This document shows positions 58,501 to 64,000 of a DNA stretch of 64,000 nt, piece after piece (the stretch's first letter is position 1; every line of letters begins with the position of its first letter). Both the position numbers and the translations under genes were made by a program. This DNA comes from Synechococcus sp. KORDI-52 (GTDB lineage Bacteria; Cyanobacteriota; Cyanobacteriia; PCC-6307; Cyanobiaceae), in assembly GCF_000737595.1 (NCBI RefSeq), contig NZ_CP006271.1, forward strand, positions 310,001-374,000. Direction: 5' to 3'. The notes beneath the pieces were generated by a model. It was not told the DNA's origin and made no database searches. It saw only the letters and a program-made list of their open reading frames with translations.

Positions 58501-59643
58501 ATGCGCCGAGCTCATCAGCTCCTGGGCCAGATGCTGGTTGCAAGCACGTTGCTTGGAGGCATCTCGGGCTGCCTGTCGAAACCACCCCAAAAAACATTTC
58601 TTTCGATCCAGACGAGCCGGATCAAAACAGCGACGTTCTCTCCCGTCATCGAAGCGATCAGCCCGCTGGAATCCACCAGCAATGTGGCGGTGAAGCCCCA
58701 GGTGGCTGGCACCGTGGTGCAGATCCTGGCCACCGCTGGCCAACCGGTGAAAGCCGGCCAGGTGATCCTCGTGCTCGACAACGTTCAACAGAGCGCCGCC
58801 CTGGATGCGGCCCGCAGCGAAGCTCGGAAGGACATCCTCAACGCTGAACGCTACGACTATCTCTACAAGCAAGGAGCCGTCTCAGCCAAGGAACGCGATC
58901 GATACGCCACTATGGCCGAGCAGGCCAAGGATGATGTCCGCACCGATGCTGCGGATCTGGGCTACAAATTCGTGCGCGCACCCATTGACGGCGTCATCGG
59001 TGATCTGGATTCCGTGAAGCTTGGGGACTACGTCAAAGTCGGCCAGCAGATCACTGGCATCGTCGACAACTCGACGCTCTGGACCTTGATGGAGATCCCA
59101 GCCTCCGAGGCCTCAGCGGTCAAAGTAGGCCAAACGGTGAAGCTGGTGTCGCAATCAACACCACCGGTGAGCGGTGAAGGCAAGGTCACCTTCGTGTCGC
59201 CTTACTACGGCATCACCGGCAGCAGCAACGCTCCCAACACCTTGATGGTGAAAGCGGAGTTCCCCAACCTCACCGGGAAGCTCAAAACCGGCCAGTTTGT
59301 GGCCTCCGAAATCATCACAGGCAACCAGTCCCATCTCGCGGTGCCAGTGCAGGCCGTGATGATGCAGGCCCAGCAACCCTTCGTCTACAAGGTTGTTCCT
59401 CTCAACAAAGTCTTACCAAAGATCAAGGCTTCTCCGAACGCCTCCCCGAAAACAGTGAGCGAGCTGGAACGGTTACCGGCGGACACCCCGGTTGTGGTGC
59501 AGACCAAGGTGCAGCTGGGCGATCTTCAGAACAATGCCTACCCCGTGAAATCTGGGCTGAAAGCTGGTGATCAGGTGGCGATCAGCAACACCAGCCGCCT
59601 GCGCAGCGGGATGCCAGTGCATGTGAAGACCGGAGCGAACTGA
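58501..59643 (+). CDS. RND efflux periplasmic adaptor (membrane fusion) lipoprotein
   Basis: The 380-residue HlyD/AcrA-type adaptor has a lipoprotein signal ending in the lipobox ISGC (Cys24). The lipoyl half-motifs are ISPLESTSNVAVKPQVAGTVVQIL and then KFVRAPIDGVIGDLDSVKLGDYV, with a helical hairpin between. A beta-barrel follows (TVKLVSQSTPPVSGEGKVTFV in part) and a C-terminal membrane-proximal domain with VKSGLKAGDQVAISN. It links the inner-membrane pump encoded 4 bp downstream to an outer-membrane channel that is not encoded here. ATG 58501 is probable; ATG 58531 would shorten the signal. Confidence 0.93.
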   Translation: MRRAHQLLGQMLVASTLLGGISGCLSKPPQKTFLSIQTSRIKTATFSPVIEAISPLESTSNVAVKPQVAGTVVQILATAGQPVKAGQVILVLDNVQQSAALDAARSEARKDILNAERYDYLYKQGAVSAKERDRYATMAEQAKDDVRTDAADLGYKFVRAPIDGVIGDLDSVKLGDYVKVGQQITGIVDNSTLWTLMEIPASEASAVKVGQTVKLVSQSTPPVSGEGKVTFVSPYYGITGSSNAPNTLMVKAEFPNLTGKLKTGQFVASEIITGNQSHLAVPVQAVMMQAQQPFVYKVVPLNKVLPKIKASPNASPKTVSELERLPADTPVVVQTKVQLGDLQNNAYPVKSGLKAGDQVAISNTSRLRSGMPVHVKTGAN

Positions 59644-59647
59644 AGCG

Positions 59648-62600
59648 ATGTCTTTCTCCGACAACTTCATCAAGAAGCCTGTTCTCACCACGGTTTGCAG
59701 CATCCTGATCGTGCTGATTGGGGTCATTGCGATCCCCACCCTGCCGATTGCCAACCTGCCCAACATCGCCAATCCTCTGATCCAGGTGAGCGCGGTGTAC
59801 AGCGGTGCCAATGCAGAGGTAACCGAGCAGGCGGTGACCAACCCGATCGAAGCACAGATCAACGGAGTGCCCGGGGTGGCCTACATCGCCTCCACGAGCG
59901 ACATGACAGGCAACAGCACGATCAATGTCTACTTCGATCAAACGACCGACATCGACATCGATCAGGTAAACGTGCAAAACCGGGTCACCCTGGCGTCGCC
60001 GCAGCTGCCGGAGCAGGTGTCAAAAAGCGGTGTTTCGGTGAAACAAAGCAACCCTTCGATCCTGTTGGCCTACGAGATCAGTTCATCGGAGGGCCAGTAC
60101 GACGCGGCTTACCTGAACGGCCTGATCTACGAACAGCTCTATTACCCTCTGTCGCGCGTCGAAGGCGTGGCCACAGTGGGGGTGCTTGGCGGAGCCAACC
60201 CAGCCTTCTGGCTGTTTGTCGATCCCGACAAACTCGCCGCCAACAAGATCACTGCTGAAGACGTGATCACCGCGGTGAACGCTCAGAACAGCGTGGCGGT
60301 GGGGGGCCTGGTGGGAGGGCCTCCGGCCTCTGGGGATCAGGCCTACACCTACCCGATCGTTGTAGAGAACAACGGCAACCTCATCTCCCTGGAGGACTTC
60401 AACAACCTGATCCTCAACCGCTCACCCTCGGGCAACCTGCTCAAACTCGAGGATGTGGGCGAAGTTCGCTACGGAACACAAAGCTTCTCCGTTCAGGGCA
60501 TCGACAAAAACGGCCATGAGGCCCTGACTGTTGTGGTGTACCAGACACCCGCCAGCAATGCCCTGGATGTGTCCAAGGCTGTGGTGGAGCAACTCGACCA
60601 GTTCCGCAGTCTCGTCCCGCCCGGGGTGACGGTGAATCAGATCTATGACGTCGGCCAGTTCATCAAGTCTTCGGTGGATGGGGTAATTGATGCCCTCGGC
60701 CTGGCGATCGTGCTGGTGCTCGTGATCCTGTTTCTGTTCCTGCAGAACTGGCGGGCCACCGTGGTGCCCAGTCTGGCCATTCCGATCTCCCTGATCGGCA
60801 CCTTTGCTTTCCTCAAGCTGTTCGGCTTCTCGATCAATCAACTCACGCTGCTGGGGTTGGTGCTGGCCACGGGTCTGGTGGTGGACGACGCCATTGTGGT
60901 GATCGAGGCGGTGTCGACCAACATCGAACAGGGGATGAAACCCCGCGAGGCCGCCCTGGCCTGCATGGGGGAGCTGTTTGGTGCGCTGATCGCGACAGCA
61001 CTCGTGTTGATGGCGGTGTTCGTTCCAGTGGCCTTTTACCCCGGCGGCATCGGGATCATCTACAAGCAGTTCGCCCTGACGATCGCTTTTTCGATCGCCA
61101 TCTCGGCCTTCAACGCCCTCACGTTTTCGCCGATGTTGTCGGGTTTGATCCTGCCTCGGGAGAAACCGCCCGAGCCGCGTGGAAGCTCCTGGATCGTTGT
61201 GGGTGTGATCGTGGGCCTGGCCTTCGGACGCTTCAGTGCTGCCGCCTTTGGCAGCTGGACCTACCTGGCCGGTGTGGGCATCGGCGCCGTGGCCGGAGCC
61301 AACCTGCCCAAAATCTTTGCGGCATTCAATGCCGGTTTTGATCGCCTGCAGCGGGCCTACGCCGCGCTGCTCACCCGGGTGATCGCCCTGCGCCAGCTGA
61401 TTCTCGGCGGATTGGCCCTTGGCATCGTGATGACCATTTTCGCCTTCACAACTCTGCCCAGCGCCTTCATCCCTGATGAAGACCAGGGCTACGGACTCGG
61501 CTTCTTCCAACTCCAAAACGGCGCCTCCCTGGTGGAAACGAAGCGGCTCGGCATGAAGATCGCCGAGGTGCTGAGCGAGGAAGACGACGTGGTCAACGCC
61601 GGGATCATCAACGGCTACGGCTTCAATGGTTCCAGCCCTGACCAGGGCATCTTCTTCTTCGGGTTCAAGCCCCTGGAGGAACGCAAAGGCGCCGGCCAGA
61701 GCTCCGACGCGATCATCAAGCGGCTCAACACCAAGCTGATCGAACTGAGCGATGGCCTGGCAAGAGCATCAGGCCCACCAGCAGTGCCTGGTTTCTCCCC
61801 TCAGGGTGGGTTCTACTTCCAGTTCAACGACCTCAGCAACGGCCAATACAGCCTCAATGAACTGTCAGATCTGGCAAATCAACTCATCCAAGAGGGGAAT
61901 GCCAGCGGCGACTTTTCCACGCTTTACACCCAATTCAATCCCAGCTCCCCCGCCGTTGGTCTGTCGATCAACCGCGACGTGATGGGCGCACTCAACGTCG
62001 ACTATCAGGAGGCCATGAACAGCATCGCTGCCCTCACGGGCAGCAACTACACCGGGCTCACCTATGAGAACGGTCAAGTGCGCCAGATCTACGTGCAGGG
62101 CACACCGGATCAACGCCAGAGCATCGACGACGTGCTGGGTTACTACGTTCAAGATCGCGACGGCGGGCTGGTGCAGGTGTCGCAGTTCGCCGACGCCGAG
62201 CTGAGCAGCGCTCCGCCGGTGATCAGCCATTACAACCTCAACCGCACCGTGCAGATCCAGGGCGCGGAAGCGATCGGCAAGAGCAGCGGTCAAGCCCTGG
62301 CCAAGATTCAGGCGCTGTTCACAGCTGCCGACTTCACCAACATCGGCTCGGCTTTCACCGGGCTCGCCGCTTTGCAGTTGTCTGCCGGCAACGCCAGCGT
62401 GCTGGTGTTCGGCCTTGGCGTGTTGATCGTTTACCTGGTGCTCTCCGCCCAGTACGAGAGCTATGTCACGCCCGTGATCATCCTGGCCACGGTGCCGCTG
62501 GCCATGCTGGGTGCCCTGGCCTTCCTGGCCCTGCGCTCGATCGATCTGAACATCTATGCCCAGGTGGGCCTGGTGACCCTGATCGGACTGGCGGCCAAGA

Positions 62601-62911
62601 ACGGCATCTTGATCGTGGAGGTGGCGGAACAGAAACTCGAGCAGGGTCTGAGCATCACCGAGGCGGTGGTGAAGTCCGCCGAATCCCGGCTGCGGCCGAT
62701 CCTGATGACCGCCATCGCCGCCTTGGCGGGCTTCCTCCCTTTGGTGGTCGCCAATGGTGCCGGTGCCCACAGTCAGCAGTCGCTGGGCACCGTGATCTTC
62801 GGTGGCCTGGTGGTGGCCACGGTGTTGTCCCTCGGGGTGGTGCCACCGGTGTACGTGCTGGTGAAAAACCTCGAAAACCGTCTGTTCTCTCGCCAGGATG
62901 TACCGGCGTAG
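59648..62911 (+). CDS. RND-family multidrug efflux pump (AcrB-like)
   Basis: The 1087-residue inner-membrane drug/proton antiporter starts MSFSDNFIKKPVLTTVCSILIVLIG, a typical HAE1 opening. Proton-relay residues are kept: Asp413-Asp414 in LVVDDAIVVIEAV and Lys984 in GLAAKNGILIVEVAEQ. Other signs are GIGIIYKQFALTIAFSIAISAFNALTFSPML-type helices and DEDQGYGLGFFQLQNGASL. It is about 40 residues longer than AcrB because of an extra hydrophobic stretch (about 511-557, IVVGVIVGLAFG...SWTYLAGVGIGAVAGA) between the two halves. It forms a unit with the adaptor gene; no TolC gene is near. Confidence 0.94.
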   Translation: MSFSDNFIKKPVLTTVCSILIVLIGVIAIPTLPIANLPNIANPLIQVSAVYSGANAEVTEQAVTNPIEAQINGVPGVAYIASTSDMTGNSTINVYFDQTTDIDIDQVNVQNRVTLASPQLPEQVSKSGVSVKQSNPSILLAYEISSSEGQYDAAYLNGLIYEQLYYPLSRVEGVATVGVLGGANPAFWLFVDPDKLAANKITAEDVITAVNAQNSVAVGGLVGGPPASGDQAYTYPIVVENNGNLISLEDFNNLILNRSPSGNLLKLEDVGEVRYGTQSFSVQGIDKNGHEALTVVVYQTPASNALDVSKAVVEQLDQFRSLVPPGVTVNQIYDVGQFIKSSVDGVIDALGLAIVLVLVILFLFLQNWRATVVPSLAIPISLIGTFAFLKLFGFSINQLTLLGLVLATGLVVDDAIVVIEAVSTNIEQGMKPREAALACMGELFGALIATALVLMAVFVPVAFYPGGIGIIYKQFALTIAFSIAISAFNALTFSPMLSGLILPREKPPEPRGSSWIVVGVIVGLAFGRFSAAAFGSWTYLAGVGIGAVAGANLPKIFAAFNAGFDRLQRAYAALLTRVIALRQLILGGLALGIVMTIFAFTTLPSAFIPDEDQGYGLGFFQLQNGASLVETKRLGMKIAEVLSEEDDVVNAGIINGYGFNGSSPDQGIFFFGFKPLEERKGAGQSSDAIIKRLNTKLIELSDGLARASGPPAVPGFSPQGGFYFQFNDLSNGQYSLNELSDLANQLIQEGNASGDFSTLYTQFNPSSPAVGLSINRDVMGALNVDYQEAMNSIAALTGSNYTGLTYENGQVRQIYVQGTPDQRQSIDDVLGYYVQDRDGGLVQVSQFADAELSSAPPVISHYNLNRTVQIQGAEAIGKSSGQALAKIQALFTAADFTNIGSAFTGLAALQLSAGNASVLVFGLGVLIVYLVLSAQYESYVTPVIILATVPLAMLGALAFLALRSIDLNIYAQVGLVTLIGLAAKNGILIVEVAEQKLEQGLSITEAVVKSAESRLRPILMTAIAALAGFLPLVVANGAGAHSQQSLGTVIFGGLVVATVLSLGVVPPVYVLVKNLENRLFSRQDVPA

Positions 62912-62922
62912 CAGGCCAAGGC

Positions 62923-63843
62923 GTGAGCCATAGCGAGAACCTTTGGAGCTGGAAGGAGCGATCGATTGGCTGGAGCCGGATGGGCGAGGCAGATGCTGAA
63001 GAGGCGGTGCTGCTGATCCATGGCTTCGGGGCCAACACCAGCCACTGGCGCTTCAACCAACCGGTGCTGGCGGAGCAAGCTCCTACCTATGCCATTGATC
63101 TGCTGGGCTTCGGCCGCAGTGATCAACCCCGGGCCCGCTTGAAGGATGAAGCTGCAAGCGACGATGCGGTGCATTACGGCTTTGATCTCTGGGGTAAGCA
63201 AGTCGCCGACTTCTGCCATGAGGTGATCGATCGGCCGGTACGGCTTGTCGGCAATTCGATCGGCGGTGTCGTGGCCCTACGGGCGGCGCAGCTGCTGGGA
63301 GAGCATTGCCGAGGTGTGGTGCTGATCGACTGTGCCCAGCGCTTGATGGATGACAAGCAACTGGAAACCCAGCCGGCCTGGATGACATGGATCCGACCCG
63401 CGTTGAAGACCCTGGTGCGGCAGCGCTGGCTCAGCACCGCACTGTTCCGCAATGCTGCACGGCCTGGCGTGATCCGCAGCGTGTTGAAGCAGGCTTACCC
63501 CAGTGGCGCCAACATCGACGATGAACTGGTGAACCTGCTACTCAAACCCACACAACGGGATGGAGCCACTGAAGCCTTCCGCGGCTTCATCAACCTGTTC
63601 GATGACCATTTGGCTCCTCAATTGATGGAGGAGCTGAAAGTTCCGGTGCATCTGATCTGGGGCGCGAAGGATCCCTGGGAGCCGATTGCCGAGGCCAGAC
63701 GCTGGACACAGACCATCGGGTGTATCGAATCACTGGAGGTGATTCCTGAGGCAGGTCACTGTCCCCATGACGAAGCACCGGATCAGGTGAATCCAGTGCT
63801 TCAACGATTGATCAAAACAGCATCAACTCAACAGGCAACGTAG
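62923..63843 (+). CDS. Alpha/beta hydrolase
   Basis: The 306-residue alpha/beta-hydrolase has a complete set of sites: LLIHGFGANTSHWRFNQPVLA, AIDLLGFGRSDQP, the nucleophile elbow GNSIGGVVALRAAQLLG, the acid strand VHLIWGAKDPWEP and EAGHCPHDEAPDQVNPVL with the His. It closely resembles the hydrolase at 10654-11565, so the two are paralogues. The start is GTG 62923 (MSHSENLWSWKER); no closer ATG keeps the N-terminal strand. The gene is 11 bp after the RND pump and may be co-transcribed. The 3' end overlaps the opposing sigma-factor gene by 16 bp. Confidence 0.88.
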   Translation: MSHSENLWSWKERSIGWSRMGEADAEEAVLLIHGFGANTSHWRFNQPVLAEQAPTYAIDLLGFGRSDQPRARLKDEAASDDAVHYGFDLWGKQVADFCHEVIDRPVRLVGNSIGGVVALRAAQLLGEHCRGVVLIDCAQRLMDDKQLETQPAWMTWIRPALKTLVRQRWLSTALFRNAARPGVIRSVLKQAYPSGANIDDELVNLLLKPTQRDGATEAFRGFINLFDDHLAPQLMEELKVPVHLIWGAKDPWEPIAEARRWTQTIGCIESLEVIPEAGHCPHDEAPDQVNPVLQRLIKTASTQQAT

Positions 63844-64000
63844 GCCTCCACCTGATCACTCACGCGACGCAGACCAGCCAAACCATCACGCTCCAGATTC
63901 CGTACCCGATCGCGGCTCATTCCAAGGATCCTGCCGATGCCGGTGAGACTCATCGGATCTTCACCATCCATGCCGTAACGCATGCGCAGCACCTGCTCCT
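63828..64000 (-). CDS. Sigma-70 family factor (group 2), C-terminal fragment
   Basis: Only the last 57 residues are in the window; the gene continues past the right edge. The segment EQVLRMRYGMDGEDPMSLTGI with GRILGMSRDRVRNLERDGLAGLRR is sigma region 4.2, with its helix-turn-helix that contacts the -35 element. The R-x-R-x-x-E-R-x-G-L pattern matches cyanobacterial group 2 sigma factors rather than the primary factor, whose ending is longer. Group 2 factors control stress, circadian and nutrient responses. Confidence 0.85.
   Translation of the reverse strand, partial: EQVLRMRYGMDGEDPMSLTGIGRILGMSRDRVRNLERDGLAGLRRVSDQVEAYVAC

Overview
This window looks like the chromosome of a marine picocyanobacterium, most likely a marine Synechococcus. 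The signs are a photosystem I psaC, an NDH-1 subunit of the NdhS type, an RpaB-type response regulator, cyanobacterial glycolate oxidation genes (glcE, glcF), isocitrate dehydrogenase, phosphoketolase, a TPP-riboswitch thiC and a group 2 sigma factor. The DNA is GC-rich and very densely packed. Neighbouring genes often overlap by 4 bases (ATGA) or have overlapping 3' ends. The exceptions are AT-rich patches at about 5.15-6.0, 53.8-54.0 and 56.2-58.5 kb, which hold accessory or decayed genes.

Layout. 0-5.1 kb: methylthioribose salvage (mtnA plus the start of a class II aldolase), a GtrA/ChbG-type fusion protein facing a membrane GT2 glycosyltransferase, and icd. 5.15-5.9 kb: an AT-rich sulfotransferase insertion. 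6-11.9 kb: glcF and glcE flanking an inverted sugar-acid kinase, then a mutarotase, an alpha/beta hydrolase and a small membrane protein. 11.9-19.6 kb: a Na+/H+ antiporter, then phosphoketolase, glycogen phosphorylase and acetate kinase as one unit. 19.6-24.9 kb: small unknowns, tRNA-Arg(CCT), RNase P RNA, rnc, a K+ channel, ndhS, rimM and a mannose-1-phosphate guanylyltransferase. 24.9-32.5 kb: glmS, psaC, acpP, fabF, tkt and thiC with its riboswitch. 32.5-38.6 kb: a coupled ruvB/TPR/M20/small membrane/HEAT string, smpB and a kinase-like membrane protein. 38.7-41.6 kb: ergothioneine genes egtB and egtD with two small coiled-coil proteins. 41.6-48 kb: lysS, rpaB, an orphan solute-binding lipoprotein and mreBCD. 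48-53.2 kb: ssb, a DedA protein, ahcY, tsaE, a PfkB kinase and mutY. 53.2-58.5 kb: a decay zone with a broken PAP2 phosphatase, a methyltransferase/gltS pair, a ruined EAL-domain gene and a zinc-finger protein. 58.5-64 kb: an RND efflux pair, a second alpha/beta hydrolase and the end of a sigma factor gene.

How the genes work together. The clearest pathway unit is glgP-xfp-ackA (with tkt elsewhere in the window). It would take glycogen to sugar phosphates, then acetyl-phosphate, then acetate plus ATP. The egtB-egtD cluster makes hercynine and its sulfoxide. ahcY, mtnA and the aldolase recycle products of S-adenosylmethionine. glcE/glcF belong to photorespiratory glycolate oxidation.

I did not find a clearly new multi-gene system. 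The items most worth a second look are the degenerate EAL-domain remnant in the AT-rich island, the heptamer-expanded PAP2 pseudogene, the GtrA-deacetylase fusion, the two small proteins coupled to the ergothioneine genes, and the terminator that touches the glmS start codon.
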